Origin: Halonotius sp046719765
Lineage (GTDB): Archaea; Halobacteriota; Halobacteria; Halobacteriales; Haloferacaceae
DNA length: 64,000 bases
Reading direction: 5' to 3'
Assembly: GCF_046719765.1 (NCBI RefSeq)
Contig: NZ_JABEBY010000019.1
Span: 1-64,000 of the forward strand
In this document: in pieces, positions 43,171 to 52,667 of the stretch
How the letters are laid out: each line of letters starts with the position of its first letter
Position numbering within the stretch: the stretch's first letter is position 1
The notes under the pieces: model-generated
What the model was told of the DNA's origin: nothing
Seen by the model: the letters and a program-made list of their open reading frames with translations, nothing else
Database searches by the model: none
Position numbers and translations under genes: made by a program

Positions 43171-45144
43171 CTACGAACCGCCGCTTTTCGTATCCGCCCG
43201 GTGTTCGCTGATGAGTTCGTCGACCATGCTTGCCTTCTGTTCGCGTTCGCGCGCTTCGGCACGCTCCTCCCAGTCGTCGATGACGGCCTCGATCTCCGCG
43301 TCGTCAACGACAGCGAGTTCGTCGATCTCCTGAATCGAAACGTCCTCGGCGGGGCCGACTGGAATACCCGCGTCGAACAGCACCTCATCGGCCGCATCCG
43401 ACAGCCCGCCGCCGCGGAGGACGACCCGTGGCTCGATGGCGGCGACGCGCTCGGCCGTACTCCGGCCGGCTCCCGACGCATCCCGGAAATAGATGATGTC
43501 GCCGCGAGTGAGGCCGACCTCGTCTTCGGCGTCGTCGAGCGCGCGGTTGGTGAACTGCTCGACGATCTTCACCGAGACGAGATTGCGGTCGCCGGTGACA
43601 GCGGCATCCGAGTGATCCAGCTTCCAGAGCTCCTTGAGGCGGTCGAGTTTGGCTTCGAGTTCGTCGGCGCGCTCGCGGGCCTCATCGCGTTCGCGTTCCA
43701 GTCGGTCGGTTTCACGTTTGAGCCGCGAGACAGCGCGTCGCTCGCGGGCCTCCCGGCGTTCCTCGCGTTTGGCCTCGGAGAGTTTCTCCTCGTACTCGTC
43801 GATCGTTTCCTCGCGGTCGGCGAGTTCAGCCTCTAGCTTCTCGTTGTGGGACTGCAGCCGATCGACCTGCGCTTCGAGATCCTTGATGCGCTGTTCCTCG
43901 CTGGTGAGTTCACGCGGTTCGTGGGTCGATTCCTCCTCGTCGCCGTCCTCGTCGTCCGCCAGCTCGGATAGGGCGGCTTCGACGGAGGACTCGTTGGCGA
44001 CGACGTGGGCGATGACCTCCTCGCGGTCGAACTGCGGCGGCGTCTTCTCGGTAATGCGATCAAACTGATCCTCGCGGTCGTCGTAGGCGTACAGCGCGGC
44101 CGCTAAGGCGTCGCGCTCGTGGTCGTTGTCGTACTCGTGGTCGCGGGTGCGGTGGAGCTTTTCGTCGACCGGCAGATCGCTTTCGGGCGTCCACGCCGTC
44201 GCCTCGAAGCTCCGCCGGAATTCGTCCACCGTCTGCGGAATCGGCGTCACATCGGCGGCGACGATCAGCGGCCGACCCTGCTCGATCAGCCACTCGGTCA
44301 CCTCGGCGGTGTCGGCCGTCCGACTGGAAAACGTCGCCAACACGCGGCCGTCCAGCGAGACGACCGCCGCCGCCGTCGTCGTGCCGGGGTCGATGCCGAC
44401 GATCACGCGATCACGGCGTTTGACGAGCGGCTGGTAGCTGATCCCGTCGCGCTGTTCGCGTTCGATCTCGATCCGGGTGTCGCCGGCCCGATGGGTAGAG
44501 ACTGGGAGCTCGTCCGGCGTCGCCTCGACGGTGAAGATCGCGTTCGAGTAGCCGCCGTACTTCTCGGTCACGTCCTGCTCGTAGTCGAGATTCGCGCTGT
44601 CGAGTTTGGATTCGACCTCGCGGGCGACTTTTTTCACGTTGCCGTGGATCCGCCGCGTGTAGCGATCCTGGCTCCAGCCGCCGCTGCCGGTCGAGCGGCC
44701 GCGGGCGACCTTGACGGTCGTGGTATCCGTGAACGCCGAGACCTCACAGCCGACGTTGGCGATCGCCAGCCGCGCGGCGGCCTCGGCTTCGGCCATCGGT
44801 TTTTTGTCGTAGGGAACGCCGTGACGGGAGGCGACCCGCGAGAGCGGTTCGGGGCGTTCGTCGCCGGTCACCTGGACAAGTTTCGTCGTCGACGGCAACG
44901 ACCGCAGAAAGCCGACGAGTTCGTTTTTGTCGGCGGCGAGTTCGTAGGCGTTGTCGGTGGCGACGAGTGCGGGTTCCTCGTCGTCGATGAGTCGGCAGAG
45001 CTTCCGGAAGGAGACGACATCGCGCTCGATCTCGCCGTCGTCGAGGACAACCAACGCGTAGGCCGGCGCGTCGCCCCGAATGTCGCCGCTTTGGATGTCG
45101 ACGCCGAACACCGGCGCGTCGATGGCGTTTGTCCGGACGGTCAC
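43171..45144 (-). CDS. DUF460 (COG2433) RNase H-fold/coiled-coil protein
   Basis: The ~657-residue protein has two RNase H-like parts. The first runs from FGVDIQSGDIRGDAPAYALV to about residue 150. The second has RVIVGIDPGTTTAAAVVSLD, with conserved D-P-G-T and later D/E residues. A coiled coil rich in E, R and K follows (about 390-540), then a C-terminal domain (GGGLSDAADEVLFDAGIPVG). It is conserved across archaea, predicted as a RuvC/YqgF-like nuclease, and not characterised here. I start at GTG 45144 (TVRTNAIDAPVFGVD); GTG 45180 would add 12 residues. Confidence 0.85.
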   Translation of the reverse strand: MTVRTNAIDAPVFGVDIQSGDIRGDAPAYALVVLDDGEIERDVVSFRKLCRLIDDEEPALVATDNAYELAADKNELVGFLRSLPSTTKLVQVTGDERPEPLSRVASRHGVPYDKKPMAEAEAAARLAIANVGCEVSAFTDTTTVKVARGRSTGSGGWSQDRYTRRIHGNVKKVAREVESKLDSANLDYEQDVTEKYGGYSNAIFTVEATPDELPVSTHRAGDTRIEIEREQRDGISYQPLVKRRDRVIVGIDPGTTTAAAVVSLDGRVLATFSSRTADTAEVTEWLIEQGRPLIVAADVTPIPQTVDEFRRSFEATAWTPESDLPVDEKLHRTRDHEYDNDHERDALAAALYAYDDREDQFDRITEKTPPQFDREEVIAHVVANESSVEAALSELADDEDGDEEESTHEPRELTSEEQRIKDLEAQVDRLQSHNEKLEAELADREETIDEYEEKLSEAKREERREARERRAVSRLKRETDRLERERDEARERADELEAKLDRLKELWKLDHSDAAVTGDRNLVSVKIVEQFTNRALDDAEDEVGLTRGDIIYFRDASGAGRSTAERVAAIEPRVVLRGGGLSDAADEVLFDAGIPVGPAEDVSIQEIDELAVVDDAEIEAVIDDWEERAEAREREQKASMVDELISEHRADTKSGGS

Positions 45145-45206
45145 GGAGGGAAGTAGGGCATCGACCGCTAAATAGGCCACGCCGAGCGGGGGTGTCGACG
45201 GCGGGA

Positions 45207-45611
45207 TTACTGTTGGTCGGCCGACACCGACGGCGAGGGCTGTCGCTGGCGGGTCGTTGTGACAATCCGGGCGAGTTCGGGAACGATATCCGGGTCAGAC
45301 GTGGCGACACGCGCATGGATCGACAGCGACGGCGGCAGTGTCGTCGACTCGGCTGCGGCGACGATGACAGCCAGTGTGGGGTGGTGGGTGCGGAGGGCCG
45401 CCCGAAAATCAGCCAGCGAGAGGCCGTCGGTGCCGGCGTCGATGAGCACACAGTCAGCGGGAGCCGCAACACGGGCCGGCTGGCTGTCGTCCGGCACGAC
45501 GGTCGCTGTCAGGGTGAGATCCGGACAGTGATCGACGGCGTCGGCGACGGCCTCGCGGTACGAAGGGGTATCCGAGACCAACAGCAGGCTGATCGCTGGG
45601 TTGATGCCCAT
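45207..45611 (-). CDS. Receiver-domain-like protein
   Basis: The 134-residue protein begins MGINPAISLLLVSDTPSYRE. It follows the CheY-like order: a first strand with a single acidic residue (SLLLVSDTPS), DCVLIDAGTDGLSLADFRAA where Asp of the third strand is in IDAG, and a C-terminal helix. The canonical acidic pair and the conserved Lys are weak or missing, so phosphorylation is doubtful. No kinase is adjacent. Possibly a degenerate or atypical receiver. Confidence 0.6.
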   Translation of the reverse strand: MGINPAISLLLVSDTPSYREAVADAVDHCPDLTLTATVVPDDSQPARVAAPADCVLIDAGTDGLSLADFRAALRTHHPTLAVIVAAAESTTLPPSLSIHARVATSDPDIVPELARIVTTTRQRQPSPSVSADQQ

Positions 45612-45707
45612 ATCTGAGCGTAGGCGGCGATCGACAAAACCGCTGCTAGGAGCACTACTGTGAGAACACCTCTCGTGGGCAGGTGTGTGTCGATCCGGTG
45701 GGGTCGA

Positions 45708-46652
45708 TCACCGCTCGTCGGCGTCAGCGTCAGGAAACGGCACCGCGACCTGCTGGCCGTCGCTGGCGATGAAGACCTCGCCGTCGAAGGCATCGGCGGC
45801 CCCCGACTTGATCGGCGACGGATCGGCCCCATACCGCGAGGAGATATGCGTCAGCGCAAGCCGTTTTGCGCCCGCTGCTGCGGCGAGTTCGCCGGCCTCC
45901 CGGCCGGTTGCGTGTTTGGTTTCGCGGGCGCGGGTGGCGTGACCATCGGCAAAGGTGGCATCATGGATCAGTAGATCAGCGTCGGCCGCGGCGGCTTCGA
46001 CGGCCGCCGTCGGGCGGGTGTCGCCGGTGTAGACAACCCGCCGGCCCGGACGTGGGTCGCCGACAACTTCCTCGGGGTCGATCAGCCGGCCGTCATCGAG
46101 TTCGACCGACTCGCCGTTGTGGAGTTTGCCGTACTTCGGGCCCGGCGGAATCCCCAACTCGTCTTCGGCCTTCTGGCGGTCGAAGCGGCCGGGGCGGTCG
46201 GCCTCGATGAGCGCGTAGCCAACGGAGGTGACGCGGTGGTCAGTTTCGACGGCGCGAACAGTGTACTCGTCGGTCTCGTGGGCCGCCTCGCCGGGGGAAA
46301 CCTCATCGATGCTGATCGAAAACGACGGCGAGTGGCCGCCGATCCGAAGCAGCTTATCGATCTCGTCGGCGGTGCCGCGCGGACAGTGGATCGTCAGCGG
46401 CTCGGTGCGGTCATTGAAATCCCAGCTCTGGACGAGACCAGGGATGCCAAGAATATGGTCGCCATGCAGGTGCGTGACAAAGATATCCGAGACGGTAAAG
46501 CCGGTGCCGTGGCGCATCATCTGCCGTTGGGTGCCCTCCCCGCAGTCGAACAGCAGGCGGTCGCCCTCGCGGTTGACCATGATCGCACTGGGAGCGCGTT
46601 GGGTCGTCGGCACGGCCCCACTGGTTCCGAGAAACGTCACGCGTAACGACAT
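45708..46652 (-). CDS. rnz: Ribonuclease Z
   Basis: The 314-residue metallo-beta-lactamase-fold enzyme cuts 3' trailers from pre-tRNAs. Motifs: MSLRVTFLGTSGAVPTTQR, LLFDCGEGTQRQMMRHG, the zinc motif IFVTHLHGDHILGIPGLVQS, PGRRVVYTGDTRPT and ADLLIHDATF with the C-terminal ALTHISSRYG. Length fits the short tRNase Z type. It is divergent to the RFC gene. Its presence fits tRNAs lacking an encoded CCA. Confidence 0.95.
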   Translation of the reverse strand: MSLRVTFLGTSGAVPTTQRAPSAIMVNREGDRLLFDCGEGTQRQMMRHGTGFTVSDIFVTHLHGDHILGIPGLVQSWDFNDRTEPLTIHCPRGTADEIDKLLRIGGHSPSFSISIDEVSPGEAAHETDEYTVRAVETDHRVTSVGYALIEADRPGRFDRQKAEDELGIPPGPKYGKLHNGESVELDDGRLIDPEEVVGDPRPGRRVVYTGDTRPTAAVEAAAADADLLIHDATFADGHATRARETKHATGREAGELAAAAGAKRLALTHISSRYGADPSPIKSGAADAFDGEVFIASDGQQVAVPFPDADADER

Positions 46653-46780
46653 GGGCGGGGCTCAACCACCGAGCGATAAACCCCCTTCGGAACGACAGTC
46701 GGACGGGCTCGCGGTGAGAGTACCGTGAGCAAGCGCGGGCGATCGACCGATTCTTACGCCACCGGCCCCCAGCGTCGCCA

Positions 46781-47812
46781 ATGGACGCACCGCTGTGGAT
46801 CGACACCTACGCCCCCGAGCTGGCCGACCTCCCACAGCCGGAGGTGCGCGATCGACTCCAACGAACCGTCGGCGAACCGATGAACCTCCTGCTGCAGGGG
46901 CCGCCAGGCGTCGGCAAAACCGCCGCCGCCCGCGCGCTGGCCCGGGCAGTCCACGAGGATCCCGACGCCGATCTGATTGAGCTCAACGTCGCCGACTTCT
47001 TCGGTCGCAGCAAAAAAGAGATCACAAACGACCCGCGGTTTGCGGGTTTTCTCGCCGGGAAGAGTCGGATGGCGAAAGCCGACATGATCAACCACGTGCT
47101 CACCGAGTCGGCGAGTCACGCCCCGGTCTCCGGGCAGTTCAAGACGATTCTCCTGGATAACGCCGAGGCGATCCGGGAGGATTTCCAGCAGGCCCTTCGC
47201 AGGGTGATGGAACAACACCACCGCACCACACAGTTCGTGTTTACGACACGGCAGCCGACGAAGCTGATCGCGCCGATTCACTCGCGGTGTTTCCCGGTCC
47301 CGATGCGCGCCCCGACGACCGACGAGATCATCGATCGCCTCGAAACGATCTGTGACGCCGAGGGCGTCGAGTACGACACCGACGGACTCGAATTCGTCGC
47401 CAGCGCGGCCGACGGTAACCTCCGTGAGGCGATTCTGACCGCACAGACAACCGCCGAACAGGAGGGTGAACTCACGATGCAGGCAGCCTATGAAACACTC
47501 GGCGATATCGGCGACGACGAGCAGATCGCCGCCGCCCTGACCGCCGCGCACAACGGTGAGCTCAGCGAGGCTCGTGGGACGCTGGATGACCTGCTGTCGG
47601 ATGGCGGCTACGACGGCAAGACGCTACTGAGCGAGCTGCTGCGGGTCGCTCGCTCACAGTCGGCCCTCGACAGCGACGAGATCGCCCGGCTCCACACACT
47701 CGCCGGTGCGGCCGACCACGAGTTGAGCGAGGGCCTCGACGACAAGCTTCACCTCATGCACCTGCTGGCTGCGTGGGCCGACGGCCGAGCTGAACTTCGG
47801 GAGATGGCCTAA
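46781..47812 (+). CDS. Replication factor C small subunit-type AAA ATPase
   Basis: The 343-residue clamp loader subunit has Walker A LLQGPPGVGKTAAARALA near residue 40, the Walker-B equivalent FKTILLDNAEAIREDFQQAL (with DNAE), and sensor 1 TTQFVFTTRQPTKLIAPIHS, then SRCFPVPMRAPTTDEI. The Walker B is not the canonical DEAD/DEAH box, as seen for the non-catalytic-type haloarchaeal RFC small subunit (RfcB/RfcC). With RFC large subunit it loads PCNA. 2 nt before the next gene. Confidence 0.9.
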   Translation: MDAPLWIDTYAPELADLPQPEVRDRLQRTVGEPMNLLLQGPPGVGKTAAARALARAVHEDPDADLIELNVADFFGRSKKEITNDPRFAGFLAGKSRMAKADMINHVLTESASHAPVSGQFKTILLDNAEAIREDFQQALRRVMEQHHRTTQFVFTTRQPTKLIAPIHSRCFPVPMRAPTTDEIIDRLETICDAEGVEYDTDGLEFVASAADGNLREAILTAQTTAEQEGELTMQAAYETLGDIGDDEQIAAALTAAHNGELSEARGTLDDLLSDGGYDGKTLLSELLRVARSQSALDSDEIARLHTLAGAADHELSEGLDDKLHLMHLLAAWADGRAELREMA

Positions 47813-47814
47813 CC

Positions 47815-48426
47815 ATGGGTTCGATACTCCCGACCATCGCCGTCGCCTCCGGCGCATGGCGGTACGCCGCGATCTGCTTTGCGGCCGCCGTCATCGCCGT
47901 CGTCGTGTTCCCGCCGGGTGCGGCCGTCGCCCTCGCACTCGGCGTTGGCGTGCTGTGGTTTCACCGTGATCCACCCCGACAGCCACCCGGGTCGGGGATC
48001 ATCGCGCCGGCTGACGGCCGGGTGTCGGTCATCCGCGAGGAGGGCGACCGGGTTCGGGTTGGGATCTTCATGAACGTCACCGATGTCCACGTCAACCGCG
48101 CGCCGGCCGGCGGCACGGTGCGATCGGTCGACCACTGCCCCGGAGCGTACAAGCCAGCCTTTTCGAAGGATTCCGATCGCAACGAGCGGGTCGTCATCGA
48201 CTGCGGCGACTACGAGGTCGCGCTGATCGCCGGCTGGTTCGCCCGCCGGATTCACCCCTACGTTGAGGGCGGCGACACCCTCACCCGCGGCCAACGGATC
48301 GGCCACGTCTCCTTCGGGAGCCGCGCCGATGTGCTGTTGCCGCCACGATACGATCGGGAGGATGTCCTCGTCGCCATCGACGAGGCGGTCACCGCCGGCG
48401 AAACGCGGCTCGTTGCGACAGCCTGA
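47815..48426 (+). CDS. asd: Archaetidylserine decarboxylase (PssD-type)
   Basis: The 203-residue protein has an N-terminal membrane segment, then the PSD-family core (PGSGIIAPADGRVSVIREEG, VGIFMNVTDVHVNRAPAGGT) and VSFGSRADVLLPP, containing the GS processing site that makes the pyruvoyl cofactor. It converts archaetidylserine to archaetidylethanolamine at the cytoplasmic membrane. Haloarchaeal PssD is needed for ArtA-dependent lipid anchoring of surface proteins (established in Haloferax). The lipid gene carS lies 600 nt away. Confidence 0.9.
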   Translation: MGSILPTIAVASGAWRYAAICFAAAVIAVVVFPPGAAVALALGVGVLWFHRDPPRQPPGSGIIAPADGRVSVIREEGDRVRVGIFMNVTDVHVNRAPAGGTVRSVDHCPGAYKPAFSKDSDRNERVVIDCGDYEVALIAGWFARRIHPYVEGGDTLTRGQRIGHVSFGSRADVLLPPRYDREDVLVAIDEAVTAGETRLVATA

Positions 48427-48508
48427 TCGCGGTGCCAGGTGCAGCAGCGGGGATGCCGACAGACTGGGACGGAATTTTATACCGCGGCCGGGTAACAGCA
48501 ACCGAGTC

Positions 48509-49024
48509 GTGGACGCAGAGATACTGGGCACCGGGGCGATCGGCGCGATCAGCGTGCCGGACAGCAAACCCCCGATCGAGATCGTCGCCGACGGGCGCGA
48601 GAGCGTCGTCCGGGAGTTTGTCACCGACGGCAGCAAGCCACAGGTGTTGTCACGGTACGAAAACCGGCGGCTGGCCGAACGCGCCGTCCGCAAACAGCTC
48701 TCAAACAGCCGGTATCCCTGCGCGCTCGTCTGGGAGACCACACAGAGCGTCGGCGGCCTCCTGTGGAACGACCAGTTCAAACGCCTGCAGGTGACGTACA
48801 GTCAGTTGCTTGCGGCGTGGACCGTTGCCTCGGCGACGGATGAGTTCATGTTCTGTGCGCTTGAGGGCAACCAACAGGCCACCCGATTTGCCAAATCGAT
48901 CCAGCGGGACTACGAGTTCAAACACCTGGAGATACAGACGAAAGCCGGGGCGGTTGACCGAATCATCGATCACCGATTCCTCCGGCAGTCGATCACGGAT
49001 TCCGGCGTCCAGTTCACCCGGTAG
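48509..49024 (+). CDS. Conserved-type haloarchaeal hypothetical protein
   Basis: The 171-residue protein starts at GTG 48509: MDAEILGTGAIGAISVPDSK. It is alpha/beta with a central block CALVWETTQSVGGLLWNDQF and a C-terminal FAKSIQRDYEFKHLEIQTK. There is no membrane segment or known motif. The start is uncertain because the frame stays open upstream into the decarboxylase. It sits 82 nt after that gene, possibly co-transcribed. Function unknown. Confidence 0.65.
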   Translation: MDAEILGTGAIGAISVPDSKPPIEIVADGRESVVREFVTDGSKPQVLSRYENRRLAERAVRKQLSNSRYPCALVWETTQSVGGLLWNDQFKRLQVTYSQLLAAWTVASATDEFMFCALEGNQQATRFAKSIQRDYEFKHLEIQTKAGAVDRIIDHRFLRQSITDSGVQFTR

Positions 49025-49037
49025 CTGCGTCGACACG

Positions 49038-49580
49038 CTACCAAGGCTCGTTTTTCGCGCCGATCAGGTAGGCGATGATGTTGGTGCCGACATGGAGAAC
49101 CGGTGTGGCAACGAGCACCACCACAAGCACACCGGGGGTAAACGTCGCCTGCGTCCACTCAGGCGCGGCGACGACGGCGAATGCGAGCGCGCCGACGACA
49201 AAATCAAGCTGATCCAAGCCGGGAAACGCCGCCCCGCGGTCGCGGCCGCTCCGGCGTTTGAGAAACGAGGCCGCGATATCGCCACCCATCGCACCGGCGG
49301 CGAGGCCGACGGCGGCGGCCGGCGGGAACGTTGGCGGCGAGAGTCCGGTAGCAGCGGCGATCGGCGCGGCAACGACGTTGAGCCCGGCGGCAAGAGCGAC
49401 GCCGGCAAGCGTGCCAACGGCGGTGCCGCGCCAGGTTTTGCCGTCGCCGAGGAGCCGGCGGTCACCCCACGTTCGGCCGCCGTCGATCGGGCGGCCGCCG
49501 CCGGCGAGGACGGCCGCGTTGTTCGGCACGTAGGCCGGCAACATCGCCCACAACGCTGTCACGACAAGGCCCACAAGCAT
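49038..49580 (-). CDS. carS: CDP-archaeol synthase CarS
   Basis: The ~180-residue membrane enzyme adds CTP to digeranylgeranylglyceryl phosphate, giving CDP-archaeol, the precursor of all polar lipids. Signatures: ALWAMLPAYVPNNAAVLAGG, DGGRTWGDRRLLGDGKTWRG and FLKRRSGRDRGAAFPGLDQL with DQLD at the active site. Several hydrophobic spans separate these. Start ATG 49580 (MLVGLVVTALWAMLP) is used; the longer frame adds unlikely residues. It acts one step before the archaetidylserine branch encoded at 47815. Confidence 0.93.
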   Translation of the reverse strand: MLVGLVVTALWAMLPAYVPNNAAVLAGGGRPIDGGRTWGDRRLLGDGKTWRGTAVGTLAGVALAAGLNVVAAPIAAATGLSPPTFPPAAAVGLAAGAMGGDIAASFLKRRSGRDRGAAFPGLDQLDFVVGALAFAVVAAPEWTQATFTPGVLVVVLVATPVLHVGTNIIAYLIGAKNEPW

Positions 49581-49675
49581 ACCCGAGTGAGATGTCGGCG
49601 AGCGTAAAGACGCACTGGTTCGGCCCCCAGCGGGCGATCCACATGACCTAAGCGTCCACACACCAAGGAGAGAAT

Positions 49676-50368
49676 ATGTCCTCGTGGAAACGCGATATCG
49701 CCAGCGGGCTGGTGGTGCTGTTGCCGCTGGGGATTTTGCTGTTCGTTCTCAACTATCTCTACGAGCGGATCATCGCCCTCCCGCTGATCAGCACCCTCGA
49801 TTTCGTCGGGCTCGGCGTTCCAGAAAGCCTCGTCCCGCTGGCCCGGATCACCGTCGCGGTCGTCCTCATCCTGACGCTGATCCTTGCGGTCGGCTACCTG
49901 ATGCGGACGACCGCCGGCCGGCTCTTCGAGTCGGCGTTGGATGGCGCGATCAATCGGATGCCGGGGCTCCGGGTCGTCTACAACGCGACAAAGCTCGCCG
50001 TCGAAACCGCACTCTCCGGCACCGATGATCTCCAGGAGCCGGTGCGACTCGAAACCTGGCCCGGGATCCGGATGACGGCGTTCAAAACCGGGAAGAAAAC
50101 ACAGGATGGCAAGATCGTGCTCTTTCTGCCGACCGCGCCGAATATCACGACCGGCTTCGTGATGGAGGTCGAGGAGGATCGGGTCGAAGAGACCAACGAG
50201 AAAGTCGAGGAAGCCCTGACGCGGGTGTTGAGCGCGGGATTTGCGGAGTCGGCACACCACATTCCAGTCGAGGAAGCCGAAAACCCGGCCCGAGGCGACG
50301 ACGACACCACCACGACCGTGCGAACCGAGTCGTCGGAGGGGGCTGACGGCACAGCGACCGACAACTAA
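49676..50368 (+). CDS. DUF502 family membrane protein
   Basis: The 230-residue protein has two N-terminal membrane spans (IASGLVVLLPLGILLFVLNY; ITVAVVLILTLILAVGYLM), followed by the DUF502 block ALDGAINRMPGLRVVYNATK, KIVLFLPTAPNITTGFVMEV and VEEALTRVLSAGF. A polar, acidic C-terminal tail ends the protein. The family occurs in bacteria and archaea and is uncharacterised. It is divergent to carS and convergent with the next gene. Confidence 0.9.
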   Translation: MSSWKRDIASGLVVLLPLGILLFVLNYLYERIIALPLISTLDFVGLGVPESLVPLARITVAVVLILTLILAVGYLMRTTAGRLFESALDGAINRMPGLRVVYNATKLAVETALSGTDDLQEPVRLETWPGIRMTAFKTGKKTQDGKIVLFLPTAPNITTGFVMEVEEDRVEETNEKVEEALTRVLSAGFAESAHHIPVEEAENPARGDDDTTTTVRTESSEGADGTATDN

Positions 50369-50376
50369 CGCGGAGC

Positions 50377-50826
50377 TTACTCGACATCGGTCGACGGCGG
50401 TGCCGACGCCCGCGCCACGCGTCGGTGGCGACGCGCAACGAGGATCCCGGCGACCGCGGCGGTGAACAATCCCGCGGGCATCGCGGCGACAAGCATTGCG
50501 GTTGCGAGGCCGATCGCTTGGGTCATCGCCACGGCGAACGCGAGCGCGCTACCGACCACAAACCCACCGAGAGCAGCCGCCGTGGTCGAGAGATTGCGAC
50601 GGGTACGCTCGCTCACCCGGCCGGTTTGCCGTCGCTCCGCCCACGCGGCGAGCCCAAAGACGGCCAGCGGGACGGCGGCGACACCGGCGACACCACCGGC
50701 CGGAACCCCGACCATGAGCGACGGCCAGACGTAGGGGGCGAGCCCCTCGGTGACCGCGATCGTCACGCCGAGGAAGACGAGAACGCCGACAGCGACGCTG
50801 AGGAGGGCTCGTGGGAGGCGGTTCAT
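50377..50826 (-). CDS. Hypothetical four-span membrane protein
   Basis: About 149 residues from MNRLPRALLSVAVGVLVFLG. Hydrophobic stretches near 6-30, 38-64, 82-108 and 110-135 indicate four spans; a loop with AERRQTGRVSERTRRN joins the second and third. The C-terminus is basic and short. No family is recognised. Convergent with the DUF502 gene (8 nt). Confidence 0.65.
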   Translation of the reverse strand: MNRLPRALLSVAVGVLVFLGVTIAVTEGLAPYVWPSLMVGVPAGGVAGVAAVPLAVFGLAAWAERRQTGRVSERTRRNLSTTAAALGGFVVGSALAFAVAMTQAIGLATAMLVAAMPAGLFTAAVAGILVARRHRRVARASAPPSTDVE

Positions 50827-50900
50827 ACCAACTAGAGGCTCGCTGCGAGGATAACGATACCGGCGGAGCACTCGCGTGTACAACGCTGAACCGGTCGTCG

Positions 50901-51845
50901 TTAGACGTACGTGAACCAGTCGTCGTGGGCGTCGGTTTTCCGTTCAACGAGGTCGAAGAACGCTGACTGGATCTCCTCGGTCACGGGGCCGCGGTCGCCG
51001 GTGCCGATCTCGACGTTGTCGACCTTGCGGATCGGGGTGACCTCAGCGGCCGACCCGGTAAAGAAGAGCTCGTCGGCCGTGTTGAGCTCGCCGCGGCTGA
51101 TCGTCGCCTGATCGTGGACGGTGTAGCCGAGTTCCCGGGCCAGCGTGATCACGGTATCGCGGGTGATGCCGTCAAGGATGCTCTGGGAGAGGCCGGGCGT
51201 GTAGATCTCGCCGTCGCGGACGAGAAACAGGTTCTCGCCGGGGCCCTCGGCGACCTGGCCCTCCTTGTTGAGGACGATCGCTTCCTCGTAGCCGTTGCGG
51301 CGGGCTTCCTCGCCGGCCAGCAGACTGTTGACGTAGAGGCCGGTCGTTTTGGCGTTGGTCGGGATCTGACTGGAGGCGTGTTTTCGCCACGAGGAGACCA
51401 TGACCTCGATGCCGTGTTCGAGGGCTTCCTCGCCGAGATACGCCCCCCACGGCCAGGTGGCGATGGCGACATCGGTCGGGCAGTCGTCGGGGCTGATCCC
51501 GAGGCTGCCGTAGCCGAAGTAGGCGATCGGGCGGATGTACGCGCTGTCGTGATCCTGCCGGCGGAGGAGTTCAATCGTGGCCTCGGTGAGCTCCTCGCGG
51601 TCGTAAGGGATTTCCAGCTCGTAGGGATCCCCCGAGGCGAAGAACCGATCGAGGTGTTCCTCCCACCGGAAGATGGCCGTCCCGTTGTCGGTATCGTAGG
51701 CGCGGGCCCCCTCGAAGATCCCCGTCCCGTAGTGAAGCCCATGGGTGAGGACGTGGATCGTCGCGTCGTCCCAGTCGACGAACTCGCCGTTCTGCCAGAT
51801 CGTCTCGATATCGCCCGCCTCGCGCATCTCGTCGAAGGATGCCAT
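50901..51845 (-). CDS. ilvE: Branched-chain amino acid aminotransferase
   Basis: The ~314-residue class IV aminotransferase makes or degrades Val, Leu and Ile. Blocks: DATIHVLTHGLHYGTGIFEG, SSQIPTNAKTTGLYVNSLLA including the PLP lysine, GYEEAIVLNKEGQVAEGPGE and LFFTGSAAEVTPIRKVDNVE. Length is normal. Start ATG 51845 (MASFDEMREAGDIE) is used. No other ilv genes are near. Confidence 0.95.
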   Translation of the reverse strand: MASFDEMREAGDIETIWQNGEFVDWDDATIHVLTHGLHYGTGIFEGARAYDTDNGTAIFRWEEHLDRFFASGDPYELEIPYDREELTEATIELLRRQDHDSAYIRPIAYFGYGSLGISPDDCPTDVAIATWPWGAYLGEEALEHGIEVMVSSWRKHASSQIPTNAKTTGLYVNSLLAGEEARRNGYEEAIVLNKEGQVAEGPGENLFLVRDGEIYTPGLSQSILDGITRDTVITLARELGYTVHDQATISRGELNTADELFFTGSAAEVTPIRKVDNVEIGTGDRGPVTEEIQSAFFDLVERKTDAHDDWFTYV

Positions 51846-51935
51846 TGCTACTCTGAACCTTCGGCTACCGATTCTTAACAGTTTGCAACCAACGATCAAA
51901 ACAGATCGTCTCGCGGCTAAGCAGGCGGCCCGCGG

Positions 51936-52667
51936 CTACCCCAGTCGGTCGAGCAGGGCCGATCCCTCAACGTAGACGAGATCGTTGCGCGCCGCGTAGG
52001 CGGCCGCGTCAGCCGGCGACAACGCGGCACCGGTGTCGTCGTCGAGCATCTCACAGACAACGGCTGCCGGCGGCTGCTCGGCCGCCTCGGCGAGGGCAAT
52101 CCCCAACTCGGTGTGGCCGGCCCGGTCGGCCAAGAGATTCGGGGCCGCCCGCAGCAGATGGACGTGCCCGGGGCTGCGAAACTCGGTCGCAAAGGTCTCG
52201 CCGTCGTAGTCGCTGGTCGCCGCAGCCGCGCCGAGTTCACTGATCGTTGTTGCCCGGTCGCGGTCGGTGATCCCCGTTTCTGTCGTCCGGTGGTTGACCG
52301 TGATCGAAAACGACGAGCGGTCGTCGTAGCTCAGTTCGTGGTTCTCGGTCGCCGGATGGTCGAGGGCCTCTTGGAGGAAAGGGAGGTCGAACCGCTCGGC
52401 AACGCTGTCAGCGAGGGCGACACAGACGAGCCCGCCGGCGTCGTTGCGAAGTCGCCGAACCGCCGCGGGGTCGACCGCGGTTGCCGGATAGACGATATCG
52501 GTTTCACCTTCGCGGTCGGCGAAATCGTGGATCAACACCGGCTGACCCGCACGGAAGGCGTCGATCGCGGCGTCGACTGCGTCGCTGTCACCGTTTTCCA
52601 TTGGTTGAGAGGTGTCGGCGTCGATGCTGGCCGCGTCGCTGTCGGCGTCAGCAGTCGGCGGGCTCAT
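51936..52667 (-). CDS. ribB: 3,4-dihydroxy-2-butanone 4-phosphate synthase
   Basis: The 243-residue enzyme makes the four-carbon unit of riboflavin from ribulose 5-phosphate. Recognisable: AFRAGQPVLIHDFADREGET with acidic metal ligands, and FRSPGHVHLLRAAPNLLADR, AGHTELGIALAEAAEQPPA. The first ~25 residues are low-complexity. Its ATG overlaps the stop of the upstream riboflavin kinase gene by 4 nt (ATGA), so the two are translationally coupled. ATG at 52601 would give a more usual N-terminus. Confidence 0.93.
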   Translation of the reverse strand: MSPPTADADSDAASIDADTSQPMENGDSDAVDAAIDAFRAGQPVLIHDFADREGETDIVYPATAVDPAAVRRLRNDAGGLVCVALADSVAERFDLPFLQEALDHPATENHELSYDDRSSFSITVNHRTTETGITDRDRATTISELGAAAATSDYDGETFATEFRSPGHVHLLRAAPNLLADRAGHTELGIALAEAAEQPPAAVVCEMLDDDTGAALSPADAAAYAARNDLVYVEGSALLDRLG

